64,000 bases of DNA from Microbacterium sp. GCS4. Lineage in GTDB: Bacteria > Actinomycetota > Actinomycetes > Actinomycetales > Microbacteriaceae. This document shows positions 30,301 through 37,743 of the stretch, in pieces. The translations under genes and the position numbers were made by a program. Every line of letters starts with the position of its first letter. The stretch's first letter is position 1. The notes beneath the pieces are model-generated. The model was not told the origin of the DNA, searched no databases, and saw only the letters and a list, made by a program, of their open reading frames with translations. The stretch is from NCBI RefSeq assembly GCF_001262495.1, contig NZ_LGYE01000002.1, positions 486,368 to 550,367 on the forward strand, read 5' to 3'.

Positions 30301-30505
30301 CGACTCGCCCTCCGAGCAGCTCGACGGCGCACGGCTGGTCGCGAGCGCCGCGGCGGAGGTCGCGGCGGCCGACGCGCTCGCGACCACCGGCGCAGGGCCC
30401 GCTTGGACCCTGATGCTCATCGCGCTGCTGCTGCTGGTCTGCGGGGTCGCGCTCGTCATCCACCGCCGACGGGTCGACGCAACCGGCGCACGGCGAGCGG
30501 ACTGA
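21374..30505 (+). CDS. Giant DUF11-repeat cell-wall-anchored surface protein (3,043 residues)
   Basis: A signal peptide (residues 1 to about 42, ending QTAAAA-PW) is followed by at least 15 DUF11/isopeptide-type beta-sandwich modules. Each is marked by a phrase like VTVTDYLPAGLEYL; I find them near residues 270, 475, 685, 860, 1255, 1415, 1580, 1740, 1920, 2070, 2225, 2365, 2500, 2635, 2770 and 2915. The N-terminal modules are long and divergent, the C-terminal ones about 130-150 residues and more alike. The end carries a sorting signal: LATTG (3002-3006), a hydrophobic span and an RRR tail. LAXTG is the form used by class E sortases in high-GC Gram-positives. The protein is inferred to be linked to peptidoglycan and to form a long stalk or adhesin. 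The start is supported by GGGGAG seven bases before the ATG. No ligand-binding head or enzyme domain is recognised. Confidence 0.9.
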   Translation: MRSTLRRKFDQRARRLTAITAVVSLVTGALALGVTAQTAAAAPWAPAVTTQNVDPSGAGKDFVLAGEDVAFDVSVRNSDGGAQFNLSLIATLPASVAFVSGGSFGTPVVYAEGETLPNRSRTTASDCATEGLVDSPETPLCAVPAGQQVWVWSNVNDLPQGATVSSSIAIAPISDLYPVGGEIGFSVRAYTSNDPSRLPTYDGSPSVARTGTHTSGAGTATDDVPVQALRIVKDEPSVESELVRGVHRNVTTYTMKVENTTRGATTGVTVTDYLPAGLEYLGLATRDNSAGVEYDGAPALVGGVTATESVDTVQIDAARANAPGLPGAGVYTVVVWSLGDLAPGATAEIRYHAAVPLFANALWDGTAPDVSAGAQAANLDNNTGASTRHGGADAAESAQSFRNVAAVAGTYQGPVLDGDPALRAARDDDDEVIEAVDVRVVKSVETGGLFDAGVVAAYSVRVDVSEYVDASHIVLTDVIPNGLCPAFPGSGSDVALRIGDRSVTGAEWNAEIPGDACNFPTEARGAELSDGLTLTSMTYAPGDGTFTVTFAVADLAAGSSYAGRYAVMQRPNYTGANGGTSSGDRFLNTVQVAAETTPIAAIANDPALRDRVGGVRRVLDDSSALITSRFTALEKTVLERGQTPTDAGATWSAESTAPFSPGDDVWYRLVVPFATGIDTRNPILTDYLPEGVELAELRYAYRGIPGFADVTTPTAWGSGSFPTAYIPDTAATGTSLSWEFGAHNRSGSGDRFMPAGSAVTVYLRGVVQAQSASQDDVDSPLNHAKYQQVNVDGEISFLRDDAGIDLDWGATLTKGIRAVGGTVIGADFGSRVETRQVVQGDAVEYRIDVTTPQNTTTDYVVWDVLPAGVKKADVSAYSAERYDGGATSALSSGQYSATAYDAGETLPDGIALDPALGDRSVIAWTVDASLAGSVAATDTTSARVRGLSLGYTLTVPAGIVGGGDAAQLTQSYTNTAGIVSYAVENTPSRTTTIVPQRDGGGQQLTDRTPRDGEVAASDVDTVDSAEIHLPDVVIEKKLVSTEVAPTADATAGVVDLGDGTRNSATQIVQGEQATFEYSVTIPARTTVRGAILSDDGRLGISPGSGSTAYRYVEGSAAFFGPSGGPLAIGAGSNDFRASERAGESHGVLTFPDVYTNATSAPQTFRARITVWVTDKDDSADGGSRADIAHGTALTNTARLTFLDPNATGGARLTRTDTASAQFVEPAPTLRKTTSSATVSASGTVTYTLTASNASGRPALYDVVVIDCVPQEVTPSALSATVGSARILDEDCSGSASTAITRGSGTGTLIEWTIPAVRGDDVTPTLTYLGTVQAHAGGGSEFVNRAELTGYTLPLAVGADGDTADRRGTYTRSTTATVKMPEASIEKKVGPTGAAVGDVVTYSVTASLPSNTNFYDITLNDTLPAGVEFLADGTATQTVQWAGGPDAPVVGAPTVDGRALSWRISSDDVLAWTSARSITVTYQARITTAVTSAAPINSATFAWSKVDGSTTSSDRRTQTATAPLTILNPNVTIAKAVKNTGADDSAYGTASTGGPEQSFTYRVRVSNATGVGTAPAYGVVVTDTVDRGIRIDTTQSAFAGATFSDETALREGRGGVITWTLAGPLSNRAGANTIDLVYRGTFVPAESLGAGALGNRAVVTRYESAQTGGWTYRPGAGSRPGGGAILATNTSGAADITPRFPQVALSKRVASGSEAFVGESFSWTLQARNTGTGEAQTITLTDTLPANWEYDATVVPRLTVGTQAPVDLAAPVVTAKDGRQVLTWALGSSIGQPLLPGTTGGATESQRTLLVTFATVPHPGAVTDPGAGLSIDHRNTVGGVATDTTGATRNASGSYTGPDAAASAHIARADLRVAKEAIGGDANGAWTAGETARAGYAQPQWRITVTNQGPDAASGPFLVTDAVDLPAGVTTGGFTARYHSSAADTTGVAVTLSGTGTASDPFVVGDRARTLKADGSDRIVLLANVAVQAPATGTSSNTAAATARTFERAEDVAKDNTATASKTISSAADLAVTKTVNTAEPTAGRPITWSIKVRNNGPSVALASTASPITVTDTIPAGISGVADPSAGLTAWSVTASDGWPAAAGDTITWTFLGAQLAVGPAQDLSLTGTIDSSWTGGEIRNIATVAPGITADPTPSNDRGEVSVTPGDDTTLAITKTRVVLDGGTWKDAGQLGTALPAVVAGETISYRVVVTNNGPADAREVRVVDEVPDMLAFASVQDESGAWTRTAGPGTSDTFTVDGAVPAASGRNTRSFVVTYTVDAALAPGSEVENQARAEAENATNVPRDGDSTASDRVADLSIVKQALDAAGVPVAEGVVPEVTAGTQTRFLLTVTNRGPSISGAPITVDDRLPAGLAYVSSTISVAGAAASDADAIVSTDERSISWAALTGTDTLATGGTIVIEITAEVAADVRVQRLVNAADVSGPDDVDPSNNHDEAVIDIVRLAEMSIVKDAAAGPWIAGTEVAYTLTIANDGPSVADAFVADVLPTGLTAVSIVGDGWTCDDGSQSCLRAEHPVGESTITVVARIGSDVPTGTALTNTATLTWTDSRSTSPHEDDDSARIDVTTDADLRLVKTAITTEGEETAAAVAGEDVRYRIEVENLGSSDAIGPISVVDRLPDGTSFVALTGAAADLWSASVDDRDPRSVTFTQIPAAAGLGSGVSASTIEFEAHVDAAAMHGAVLRNTATVSSGTPDSHADNDTDTADVTVAREVDLAILKRHDAGAVRIGDELPFTLQVRNAGPSEATDVVVVDTVPAGLEVLTAPGDPVGAGWTVESVEPIDVDDPAAGTRVSARYAPVIAPGAESADLEIVTRVQVAAYPEVVNTAAVTAAEITEEHPDRTPEDNRVEDAVSVPAMASLSTTKTAVGTFQVGKTATYEIVVRNDGPTADPGPVVVTDALPAGLSFADSPDDGVAVDGRTVTWTLHDGIPVDSEVTLTLHVRVDQAAFPSVVNVVTVDSPSEQLDGARLVASAAAEVAAADALATTGAGPAWTLMLIALLLLVCGVALVIHRRRVDATGARRAD

Positions 30506-30515
30506 CGCGTCGGGT

Positions 30516-30553
30516 GAGGGGTGGCACGCGTCCTCCGGGCGGGGCCACCCCTC
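30516..30553 (+). terminator. Terminator after the giant surface-protein gene
   Basis: A perfect 10-bp stem, GAGGGGTGGC / GCCACCCCTC, with an 18-base loop, ten bases after the stop codon. Confidence 0.75.
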
Positions 30554-30633
30554 TTCCGCGCCCCGTGCGCGACGTGCAGAATGAACGTGGCGCGGGAGTT
30601 CCACCGCTCCGACCAACGAAAAGGGGGCCCGCC

Positions 30634-30846
30634 ATGGGTATCGATGACGTCGTCAACAAGGGCAAGGACCTGTACGAGCAGAACAAGGACAAGATCGCGG
30701 ATGCGGTCAAGAGCGAGCAGGCCGAAGACATCAGCGACAAGGTGCTCGACGGCGTCGCGGACTTCGCGAAGAAGATCGCTCCCGGCGCCGCGGACAAGAT
30801 CGACGAGATCCGCGACCAGGCCGACAAGGCCGTCGGAAACGAATAG
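30634..30846 (+). CDS. MT0933-like small antitoxin-type protein
   Basis: 70 residues, strongly charged and helical: MGIDDVVNKGKDLYEQNKDK ... DKVLDGVADFAKKIAPGAADKIDEIRDQADKAVGNE. This matches the short actinobacterial family named after M. tuberculosis MT0933/Rv0909, described as a putative antitoxin (with the Rv0910 toxin). No Rv0910-like partner is adjacent here, so an antitoxin role is doubtful, and similar stand-alone proteins exist that resemble stress-induced CsbD-type proteins. A strong AAAGGGGG ribosome binding site precedes the ATG. Confidence 0.75.
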   Translation: MGIDDVVNKGKDLYEQNKDKIADAVKSEQAEDISDKVLDGVADFAKKIAPGAADKIDEIRDQADKAVGNE

Positions 30847-30863
30847 GACCGTCACGCGACGGC

Positions 30864-30896
30864 GAACGGCGGCTCTCCGGGGGAGGGCCGCCGTTC
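30864..30896 (+). terminator. Terminator after the MT0933-like gene
   Basis: A 15-bp stem beginning GAACGGCGGC and ending GCCGCCGTTC with one G-T pair and a GGG loop. Confidence 0.8.
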
Positions 30897-30957
30897 CCGT
30901 GTACCGGAGCATCGATATTCTCGAGGCGCGCTCTCGCGCTTCGGCGGTCTAGTCCCC

Positions 30958-31250
30958 TATGATGGACACGACCGCCTGGGGATCTTGCGGTTGAAGGATG
31001 TCGAAGGGGTTCGACGTCCTGACATCACGCGGTTCGCCGCGTCAAACTGGGGAAGCGATTTTGGGGATCATCGTGCGACGCGCGCACTCTGTGCGCCCTG
31101 GCGTCTTCCCGCCTGCGCGGCGGTCATCTCGCCGCGCCCTCGGTCGAGGAACCCGGCGTCCCTTCACGTCGGTGTCCTCGCGTTCGGTGTGCCCCCTCGC
31201 ACTGAACGCCCTCCCCAAGCGGGGCGAGGCATGGGGATGCCTCGCCCCGC
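30958..31250 (+). ncRNA. Candidate structured RNA in a gene-free stretch
   Basis: The gap between the MT0933-like gene and rpsJ (30847-31704) holds no convincing protein gene. Within it a -10-like TATGAT (30958-30963) is followed by nested hairpins: GATGTC at about 30999-31004 pairs with GACATC at about 31020-31025 around an inner GTCGAA/TTCGAC stem. A separate ACGCGG-TTCG-CCGCGT hairpin with a stable tetraloop follows, and a terminator-like 14-bp perfect stem lies at 31219-31250. The arrangement suggests a small RNA or a leader left from a lost gene. No -35 is clear and no known RNA family is recognised, so this is a hypothesis. Confidence 0.3.
31219..31250. terminator. Perfect 14-bp hairpin in the pre-rpsJ gap
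   Basis: GCGGGGCGAGGCAT and its exact complement around a GGGG loop. No T run. It isolates the S10 operon promoter from upstream transcription; direction uncertain. Confidence 0.55.
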
Positions 31251-31353
31251 TCTCACCTCGTCGCTGAGCCATCCGATCGCGCCTTCCGCGCTCGCTCGAC
31301 GACCGCCGTCGGACATCCTCAGGGGATGCTCAGCCCGCGCGACACGCCCGGGT

Positions 31354-31383
31354 TTGCGGAACAGAAATCCGCCGTGGCAGAAT
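31354..31383 (+). promoter_or_regulatory. Probable S10 operon promoter
   Basis: TTGCGG (31354-31359) and CAGAAT (31378-31383) with an 18-base spacer, immediately followed by AGACAGG. The leader to rpsJ would be about 310 bases, long enough for ribosomal-protein feedback control. No site is identified. Confidence 0.45.
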
Positions 31384-31704
31384 AGACAGGTTCGACATTT
31401 CGGCGGCGCTCGCGCGTGCGCCGGATCACCACCAGGGCAGTGCATAGGCGGCGCGGGAGCGCAGGGACCTAGGCCGCGGGTGGCAGAACACCCCCGACAC
31501 CCTCATCCCGAGGGCCCTGCCGTGCGCGGCGGGGGTCGGCATCCGCTCGTCGAGAGGCGTGCGGGCTGACAGCAGAACAGTGGTGCGCAGGCCGGCTCCC
31601 CGGAGCCGTTCGAGTGCCGAGGCGCGAACAGCGCCGACGTGCGTCCAATGCCCCTGGGTCACCCGGCCCAGGACGGTAAGACGCCTAAAGAGAGAGAGCA
31701 GACA

Positions 31705-32013
31705 ATGGCGGGACAGAAGATCCGCATTCGCCTGAAGTCGTATGACCACGAGGTCATCGACACGTCCGCACGCAAGATCGTCGACACCGTGACCCGTGCG
31801 GGCGCGACCGTCGTCGGTCCCGTGCCCCTTCCGACCGAGAAGAACGTCGTGTGCGTCATCCGGTCGCCCCACAAGTACAAGGACAGCCGCGAGCACTTCG
31901 AGATGCGCACCCACAAGCGTCTGATCGACATCGTCGACCCGACGCCCAAGGCCGTCGACTCGCTGATGCGCCTCGACCTGCCGGCCGACGTCAACATCGA
32001 GATCAAGCTCTGA
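31705..32013 (+). CDS. rpsJ: Ribosomal protein S10
   Basis: 102 residues, exactly the usual length; start ATG at 31705 after GAGAGAGAGCAG. S10 is a 30S head protein and, as NusE, part of antitermination complexes. [45 protein letters not shown] and [10 protein letters not shown] are diagnostic. First gene of the S10 cluster. Confidence 0.98.
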   Translation: MAGQKIRIRLKSYDHEVIDTSARKIVDTVTRAGATVVGPVPLPTEKNVVCVIRSPHKYKDSREHFEMRTHKRLIDIVDPTPKAVDSLMRLDLPADVNIEIKL

Positions 32014-32021
32014 GGTCCGAC

Positions 32022-32681
32022 ATGGCTGACATCAACTCCAAGGTTTCCAAGGGCCTGCTGGGCACCAAGCTCGGCATGACCCAGGTGTGGAACGAGAACG
32101 GCAAGCTCGTTCCCGTCACCGTCATCGAGCTCGCCCCGAACGTGGTCACGCAGATCCGTACCCCCGAGAAGGACGGCTACAACGCCGTGCAGATCGCGTA
32201 CGGCCAGATCGACCCCCGCAAGGTCAACAAGCCGCTCTCCGCCCACTTCGAGGCCGCAGGCGTCACGCCGCGCCGTCACGTCACCGAGGTCCGCACCGCG
32301 GACGCCGGCGACTACACCCTGGGCCAGGAGCTCACGGTCGACGGCACGTTCGAGGCCGGCCAGCTCGTCGACGTCGTCGGCACGAGCAAGGGCAAGGGCT
32401 TCGCCGGTGTCATGAAGCGCCACAACTTCAAGGGCGTCTCGGCATCGCACGGTGCGCACCGCAACCACCGCAAGCCCGGCTCCATCGGCGCATCGTCGAC
32501 CCCGAGCCGCGTCTTCAAGGGCATGCGCATGGCCGGCCGTATGGGCGGCGAGCGTGTGACCGTCCTCAACCTCACGGTGCACGCCGTCGACGCCGAGAAG
32601 GGACTCATGCTCGTCAAGGGCGCCGTCCCCGGTGCGCGCGGCCGCATCGTCTACGTCCGCAACGCAGTGAAGGGTGCCTGA
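32022..32681 (+). CDS. rplC: Ribosomal protein L3
   Basis: 219 residues. L3 is an early 50S assembly protein whose loop reaches the peptidyl-transferase centre; the loop sequence [20 protein letters not shown] is intact. [17 protein letters not shown] marks the N-terminus. It begins eight bases after rpsJ. Confidence 0.98.
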   Translation: MADINSKVSKGLLGTKLGMTQVWNENGKLVPVTVIELAPNVVTQIRTPEKDGYNAVQIAYGQIDPRKVNKPLSAHFEAAGVTPRRHVTEVRTADAGDYTLGQELTVDGTFEAGQLVDVVGTSKGKGFAGVMKRHNFKGVSASHGAHRNHRKPGSIGASSTPSRVFKGMRMAGRMGGERVTVLNLTVHAVDAEKGLMLVKGAVPGARGRIVYVRNAVKGA

Positions 32682-32683
32682 TC

Positions 32684-33346
32684 ATGGCTGACTCGACTCT
32701 CGCGCTCGACGTCCTCAAGGCAGACGGCAAGAAGGCAGGCTCCGTCGAGCTTCCCGCCGCGCTGTTCGACGTCAAGACGAACATCCCGCTCATCCACCAG
32801 GTCGTCGTCGCGCAGCTCGCGGCGGCACGCCAGGGCACGCACTCGACCAAGCGTCGTGGCGAGGTCTCCGGTGCCGGCCGCAAGCCCTTCAAGCAGAAGG
32901 GCACGGGTAACGCCCGTCAGGGCTCCATCCGCGCGCCGCACATGACCGGTGGTGGCATCGTGCACGGCCCCAAGCCGCGCGACTACTCGCAGCGCACCCC
33001 CAAGAAGATGATCGCCGCCGCCCTGCTGGGCGCGCTCAGCGACCGCTTCCGCGGTGACCGTCTGCACGCGATCGACACGTTCGGCGCCGAGGGCACGCCC
33101 TCGACCAAGGCCGCGGCGAGCTTCCTCGCCCAGGTCGCGACGTCGAAGAACGTCCTCGTGGTCACCGAGCGCGGCGACGAGCTCGCGCTCAAGAGCCTCC
33201 GCAACCTCGGCCACGTCCACGTGCTGACGTTCGACCAGCTCAACGCCTACGACGTGCTCGTCTCCGACGACATCGTCTTCACCCAGGCCGCTCTGGAGGG
33301 CTTCATCGCCTCGAAGACCGGCGCCAACCAGGAGGTCTCCGCATGA
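32684..33346 (+). CDS. rplD: Ribosomal protein L4
   Basis: 220 residues. L4 lines the exit tunnel through the loop around [27 protein letters not shown], which is fully conserved (changes there give macrolide resistance elsewhere). It starts two bases after the rplC stop and overlaps rplW by four. In some bacteria L4 also represses the S10 operon. Confidence 0.97.
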   Translation: MADSTLALDVLKADGKKAGSVELPAALFDVKTNIPLIHQVVVAQLAAARQGTHSTKRRGEVSGAGRKPFKQKGTGNARQGSIRAPHMTGGGIVHGPKPRDYSQRTPKKMIAAALLGALSDRFRGDRLHAIDTFGAEGTPSTKAAASFLAQVATSKNVLVVTERGDELALKSLRNLGHVHVLTFDQLNAYDVLVSDDIVFTQAALEGFIASKTGANQEVSA

Positions 33347-33666
33347 GCGAGCAGGCATCTGTTCTCCAGACGGCCCTGAACAAGGACCCGCGCGACATCA
33401 TCCTGAAGCCGGTCGTGTCCGAGAAGAGCTACGGTCTGATCGACGAGGGCAAGTACACCTTCCTCGTCGACCCGCGCGCTTCGAAGACCGAGATCAAGCT
33501 CGCCATCGAGAAGATCTTCGGCGTCAAGGTCGCTGGGGTCAACACCCTCAACCGCGTCGGCAAGGCTCGTCGCACCCGCTTCGGCACCGGCAAGCGCAAG
33601 GACACCAAGCGCGCCATCGTGACCCTGAAGTCGGGCACCATCGACATCTTCACGGCAATCGGCTGA
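33343..33666 (+). CDS. rplW: Ribosomal protein L23
   Basis: 107 residues. L23 sits at the tunnel exit and is the docking site for trigger factor and [26 protein letters not shown] and [18 protein letters not shown] are typical. The first dozen residues are a small N-terminal addition. ATG overlaps the rplD stop (ATGA). Confidence 0.97.
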   Translation: MSEQASVLQTALNKDPRDIILKPVVSEKSYGLIDEGKYTFLVDPRASKTEIKLAIEKIFGVKVAGVNTLNRVGKARRTRFGTGKRKDTKRAIVTLKSGTIDIFTAIG

Positions 33667-33687
33667 TCCGGGGGATAAAGGACAATC

Positions 33688-34527
33688 ATGGCTATTCGCA
33701 AGTACAAGCCCACGACCCCGGGCCGTCGCGGCTCGTCGGTGGCTGACTTCGCCGAGATCACCCGATCGACGCCGGAGAAGTCGCTGCTGCGCCCGCTCGC
33801 CAAGACCGGTGGTCGCAACAACCAGGGACGCATCACGACCCGTCACATCGGTGGTGGCCACAAGCGCCAGTACCGTGTCATCGACTTCCGTCGCAATGAC
33901 AAGGACGGCGTGGACGCCAAGGTCGCTCACATCGAGTACGACCCGAACCGCACCGCACGCATCGCGCTGCTGCACTACTTCGACGGCGAGAAGCGCTACA
34001 TCCTCGCGCCGGCGAAGCTCAAGCAGGGCGACATCGTCGAGTCGGGTGCAGGCGCCGACATCAAGCCGGGCAACAACCTGCCGCTGAAGAACATCCCGAC
34101 GGGTACCGTCATCCACGCGATCGAGCTCCGTCCCGGTGGCGGCGCGAAGATGGCGCGTTCGGCCGGTGCCTCCGTGCGCCTCGTGGCCAAGGACGGCAAC
34201 TTCGCCCAGCTGCGTCTGCCCTCCGGTGAGATCCGCAACGTCGATGCGCGCTGCCGCGCGACCATCGGCGAGGTCGGCAACGCCGAGCAGTCGAACATCA
34301 ACTGGGGCAAGGCCGGCCGTATGCGCTGGAAGGGCGTCCGCCCGACCGTGCGCGGTGTCGCGATGAACCCGGTCGACCACCCGCACGGTGGTGGTGAGGG
34401 CAAGACGTCCGGTGGACGTCACCCCGTCTCCCCCTGGGGCCAGGCTGAGGGTCGCACCCGTCACGCCAACAAGGAAAGCGACAAGTACATCGTGCGCCGT
34501 CGCAACGCCGGCAAGAAGCGCAAGTAG
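33688..34527 (+). CDS. rplB: Ribosomal protein L2
   Basis: 279 residues. L2 is needed for subunit association and peptidyl-transferase activity; the catalytically important region [21 protein letters not shown] with its histidine is present. [21 protein letters not shown] near the N-terminus is standard. Preceded by GGATAAAGGA. Confidence 0.98.
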   Translation: MAIRKYKPTTPGRRGSSVADFAEITRSTPEKSLLRPLAKTGGRNNQGRITTRHIGGGHKRQYRVIDFRRNDKDGVDAKVAHIEYDPNRTARIALLHYFDGEKRYILAPAKLKQGDIVESGAGADIKPGNNLPLKNIPTGTVIHAIELRPGGGAKMARSAGASVRLVAKDGNFAQLRLPSGEIRNVDARCRATIGEVGNAEQSNINWGKAGRMRWKGVRPTVRGVAMNPVDHPHGGGEGKTSGGRHPVSPWGQAEGRTRHANKESDKYIVRRRNAGKKRK

Positions 34528-34539
34528 GAGTAAGAGAAG

Positions 34540-34821
34540 ATGCCTCGCAGTCTTAAGAAGGGCCCCTTCGTCGACGAGCACCTGCTTCGCAAGGTGGTCG
34601 TGCAGAACGAAGCCGGCACGAAGAACGTCATCAAGACCTGGTCCCGCCGGTCCATGATCATCCCGGCCATGCTGGGTCACACGATCGCGGTCCACGACGG
34701 ACGCAAGCACATCCCTGTGTTCGTGTCCGAGACCATGGTCGGCCACAAGCTGGGCGAGTTCGCGCCCACCCGCACCTTCCGCGGCCACGAGAAGGACGAC
34801 AAGAAGGGGCGGCGCCGCTAA
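34540..34821 (+). CDS. rpsS: Ribosomal protein S19
   Basis: 93 residues. S19 is a 30S head protein near the A-site t[41 protein letters not shown] and [13 protein letters not shown] are conserved. Its last base overlaps the rplV ATG. Confidence 0.98.
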   Translation: MPRSLKKGPFVDEHLLRKVVVQNEAGTKNVIKTWSRRSMIIPAMLGHTIAVHDGRKHIPVFVSETMVGHKLGEFAPTRTFRGHEKDDKKGRRR

Positions 34822-35219
34822 TGGTCGAATCCATCGCACGCGTGAAGCACATCCGCGTGACCCCGCAGAAGGCTCGTCGTGTTGTCGCGCTCATCAAGGG
34901 CAAGCAGGCCCAGGAGGCTCTGGCGATCCTGAAGTTCGCTCAGCAGTCCGCCAGTGAGCCGATCTACAAGCTTGTCGCGTCGGCCATGGCCAACGCGCAG
35001 GTCAAGGCGGATCGTGACGGCGAGTACCTCGACGAGCAGGACCTGTACGTGAAGAACGCGTACGTGGACGAGGGCACGACGCTCAAGCGTTTCCAGCCCC
35101 GTGCACAGGGTCGCGCTTTCCAGATCAAGAAGCGCACGAGCCACATCACGGTCGTGCTCTCGACGCCTGAGGCGGCCCCGGCCGCTGCGGGCGACAGCAA
35201 CAAGAAGGCGAGCAAGTAA
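34821..35219 (+). CDS. rplV: Ribosomal protein L22
   Basis: 132 residues. L22 lines the exit tunnel with a beta hairpin; [32 protein letters not shown] covers that loop. The C-terminal 15 or so residues ([17 protein letters not shown]) are a low-complexity addition. One-base overlaps with both neighbours show tight coupling. Confidence 0.97.
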   Translation: MVESIARVKHIRVTPQKARRVVALIKGKQAQEALAILKFAQQSASEPIYKLVASAMANAQVKADRDGEYLDEQDLYVKNAYVDEGTTLKRFQPRAQGRAFQIKKRTSHITVVLSTPEAAPAAAGDSNKKASK

Positions 35220-35974
35220 TGGGACAGAAGGTAAACCCGTACGGCTTCCGCCTCGGCATCACCACGGACCACGTGTCGCGCTGGTTCTCGGACTCGACGA
35301 AGCCGGGTCAGCGTTACGCCGACTACGTCGCCGAGGACATCAAGATCCGTCGTCTGCTGCAGACGCAGCTCGACCGCGCCGGCGTCTCGAACATCGAGAT
35401 CGAGCGCACCCGTGACCGCGTCCGCGTCGACATCCACACCGCCCGCCCGGGCATCGTGATCGGTCGTCGTGGAGCCGAGGCCGAGCGCATCCGCGGCGAC
35501 CTCGAGAAGCTCACCGGCAAGCAGATCCAGCTGAACATCCTCGAGGTCAAGAACCCCGAGGCCGACGCTCAGCTCGTCGCGCAGGGCATCGCCGAGCAGC
35601 TCTCTGCTCGTGTGGCGTTCCGTCGTGCGATGCGCAAGGGTCTCCAGGGCGCGCAGCGCGCTGGCGCCAAGGGCATCCGCATCCAGGTCTCCGGCCGTCT
35701 CGGCGGCGCCGAGATGAGCCGCTCGGAGTTCTACCGCGAAGGTCGTGTGCCGCTGCACACGCTGCGCGCGAACATCGACTACGGCTTCTACGAGGCGAAG
35801 ACCACCTTCGGCCGCATCGGCGTGAAGGTCTGGATCTACAAGGGCGACCTGACCAACAAGGAGCTTGCTCGCGAGCAGGCCAACGCACCGAAGTCGCGTC
35901 GTGACGACCGTGGTGGCGACCGCCGCCGCGCTCCGCGCAACGAGGCCCCCGTCGCAGAAGGAGCGTCTGCCTGA
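35219..35974 (+). CDS. rpsC: Ribosomal protein S3
   Basis: 251 residues. S3 surrounds the mRNA entry channel. The type-2 KH core [17 protein letters not shown] is present, with [23 protein letters not shown] at the start and [31 protein letters not shown] in the C-terminal domain. The tail after about residue 215 is Arg/Pro-rich and probably disordered. Confidence 0.98.
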   Translation: MGQKVNPYGFRLGITTDHVSRWFSDSTKPGQRYADYVAEDIKIRRLLQTQLDRAGVSNIEIERTRDRVRVDIHTARPGIVIGRRGAEAERIRGDLEKLTGKQIQLNILEVKNPEADAQLVAQGIAEQLSARVAFRRAMRKGLQGAQRAGAKGIRIQVSGRLGGAEMSRSEFYREGRVPLHTLRANIDYGFYEAKTTFGRIGVKVWIYKGDLTNKELAREQANAPKSRRDDRGGDRRRAPRNEAPVAEGASA

Positions 35975-36393
35975 TGCTTATTCCCCGCAAGGTCAAGTAC
36001 CGCAAGCAGCATCACCCCAAGCGCGATGGCCAGGCCACCGGCGGCACGAAGGTCTCCTTCGGCGAGTTCGGCATCCAGGCGCTCACGCCGGCGTACGTGA
36101 CGAACCGTCAGATCGAGTCCGCTCGTATCGCGATGACCCGTCACATCAAGCGTGGCGGAAAGGTGTGGATCAACATCTACCCGGACCGTCCGCTCACCAA
36201 GAAGCCGGCTGAGACCCGCATGGGTTCCGGTAAGGGCTCGCCCGAGTGGTGGGTCGCCAACGTCAAGCCGGGTCGCGTCCTCTTCGAGGTCGCGGGTGTC
36301 AACGAGGAACTCGCTCGCGAGGCACTCACCCGAGCAATCCACAAGCTGCCGCTCAAGGCACGCATCATCAAGCGCGAGGAGGGCGACGCGTAA
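35974..36393 (+). CDS. rplP: Ribosomal protein L16
   Basis: 139 residues. L16 positions A-site tRNA on the 50[64 protein letters not shown] are diagnostic. One-base overlap with rpsC and with rpmC. Confidence 0.98.
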   Translation: MLIPRKVKYRKQHHPKRDGQATGGTKVSFGEFGIQALTPAYVTNRQIESARIAMTRHIKRGGKVWINIYPDRPLTKKPAETRMGSGKGSPEWWVANVKPGRVLFEVAGVNEELAREALTRAIHKLPLKARIIKREEGDA

Positions 36394-36710
36394 TGGCGAT
36401 CGGCACCAAGGAGCTCGCTCCGGCAGAGCTCGACACGTTCGAAGACCAGCGCCTCGTTGAGGAGCTGCGCAAGGCCAAGGAGGAGCTGTTCAACCTCCGT
36501 TTCCAGTCGGCCACCGGCCAGCTGGAGAGCCACGGCCGCATCCGCGCCGTCAAGCGCGACATCGCGCGCCTCTACACTGTGATCCGCGAGCGCGAGCTGG
36601 GCATCCGTGCGACGCCCGCTCCGGTCGAGGCTCCGGCCAAGAAGGCGTCCAAGTCGAAGGCGAAGAAGGCGGATGCCGCTGACGACGCCGTGAAGGAAGA
36701 GGCCGAGTGA
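36393..36710 (+). CDS. rpmC: Ribosomal protein L29, with long C-terminal extension
   Basis: 105 residues against about 65 in most bacteria. The core ([47 protein letters not shown]) is a normal L29 helical hairpin at the tunnel exit. The rest is an added tail rich in Ala, Lys and Glu ([17 protein letters not shown] ...). Start ATG at 36393 overlaps the rplP stop. Confidence 0.95.
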   Translation: MAIGTKELAPAELDTFEDQRLVEELRKAKEELFNLRFQSATGQLESHGRIRAVKRDIARLYTVIRERELGIRATPAPVEAPAKKASKSKAKKADAADDAVKEEAE

Positions 36711-37027
36711 TGGCTGAGAAGAAGGCTGCAGCCGCTGAGGCCGAGCACGCCGCGCACGACGTCCGCGACGCGGACGCCCGCGGTTACCGCAAGGCCCGCC
36801 GTGGCTACGTCGTCAGCGACAAGATGGACAAGACCATCGTGGTCGAGGTCGAGGACCGCGTGAAGCACCCGCTTTACGGCAAGGTCATCCGCCGCACCTC
36901 GAAGGTCAAGGCGCACGACGAGGCGAACACCGCCGGCGTCGGCGACCTCGTCCTGATCAACGAGACCCGCCCGCTGAGCGCCACCAAGCGCTGGCGTCTG
37001 GTGGAGATTCTGGAGAAGGCCAAGTGA
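36710..37027 (+). CDS. rpsQ: Ribosomal protein S17, with N-terminal extension
   Basis: 105 residues against about 85. The OB-fold core [42 protein letters not shown] is typical. The first 25 residues ([20 protein letters not shown]) are an Ala/Glu-rich addition. The ATG overlaps the rpmC stop by one base, which I prefer to the GTG one codon upstream. Confidence 0.95.
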   Translation: MAEKKAAAAEAEHAAHDVRDADARGYRKARRGYVVSDKMDKTIVVEVEDRVKHPLYGKVIRRTSKVKAHDEANTAGVGDLVLINETRPLSATKRWRLVEILEKAK

Positions 37028-37392
37028 TTCAGCAGGAATCTCGCCTCAAGGTCGCCGACAACACCGGCGCCAAGGAGCTGCTCACCATCCGTGTGCTCGG
37101 TGGCTCCAAGCGCCGCTACGCGGGCCTGGGCGACACCATCGTCGCGACCGTCAAGGACGCGATCCCCGGTGGAAACGTCAAGAAGGGCGATGTGGTCAAG
37201 GCCGTCATCGTCCGCACCGTCAAGTCCACGCGCCGTCCCGACGGCTCGTACATCAAGTTCGACGAGAACGCCGCCGTGATCCTGAAGAACGACGGGGAGC
37301 CCCGCGGCACCCGTATCTTCGGCCCGGTCGGCCGTGAGCTTCGCGACAAGAAGTTCATGAAGATCGTCTCGCTGGCGCCGGAGGTTATCTAA
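37024..37392 (+). CDS. rplN: Ribosomal protein L14
   Basis: 122 residues, GTG start overlapping the rpsQ stop by four bases (GTGA). L14 forms an intersubunit bridge and is where RsfS silences 50[34 protein letters not shown] and [26 protein letters not shown] are conserved. Confidence 0.98.
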   Translation: MIQQESRLKVADNTGAKELLTIRVLGGSKRRYAGLGDTIVATVKDAIPGGNVKKGDVVKAVIVRTVKSTRRPDGSYIKFDENAAVILKNDGEPRGTRIFGPVGRELRDKKFMKIVSLAPEVI

Positions 37393-37395
37393 GTC

Positions 37396-37743
37396 ATGGC
37401 GAAGATCAAGAAGGGTGACCTGGTCCAGGTCATCACCGGACCCAAGGACGAGCGCGGCAAGCAGGGCAAGGTCCTCGAGATCCTGTCCGAGCGCAACCGC
37501 GTCGTCGTCGAGGGCGTGAACTACGTCACCAAGCACACGCGCGTCGGCCAGACGCAGCGCGGCACCAAGACGGGCGGCCTCGAGACTGTCGAGGCTCCCA
37601 TCCACATCTCGAACGTCGCACTCGTCGACCCCTCGACCAAGAAGCCGACCAAGGTCGGCCACCGGGTCGAGGAGCAGACCAAGGACGGCGTCAAGCGCAC
37701 CGTCCGCGTGCGCTTCGCGAAGAAGAGCGGTAAGGACCTCTGA
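37396..37743 (+). CDS. rplX: Ribosomal protein L24
   Basis: 115 residues. L24 starts 50S assembly. The KOW motif region [25 protein letters not shown] is N-terminal, and [24 protein letters not shown] follows. One-base overlap with rplE. Confidence 0.97.
   Translation: MAKIKKGDLVQVITGPKDERGKQGKVLEILSERNRVVVEGVNYVTKHTRVGQTQRGTKTGGLETVEAPIHISNVALVDPSTKKPTKVGHRVEEQTKDGVKRTVRVRFAKKSGKDL

Noticed and set aside
23237..30616. A 2,459-residue frame on the minus strand
   Set aside because: It is antisense to the giant DUF11 gene. GC-rich codon use opens the opposite frame; its sequence is Arg/Gly/Asp-rich without domains.
30998..31267. An 89-residue frame in the gap before rpsJ
   Set aside because: Arg/Ser/Pro-rich composition typical of random GC-rich frames, hairpins run through it, no ribosome binding site. 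I treat the region as non-coding.
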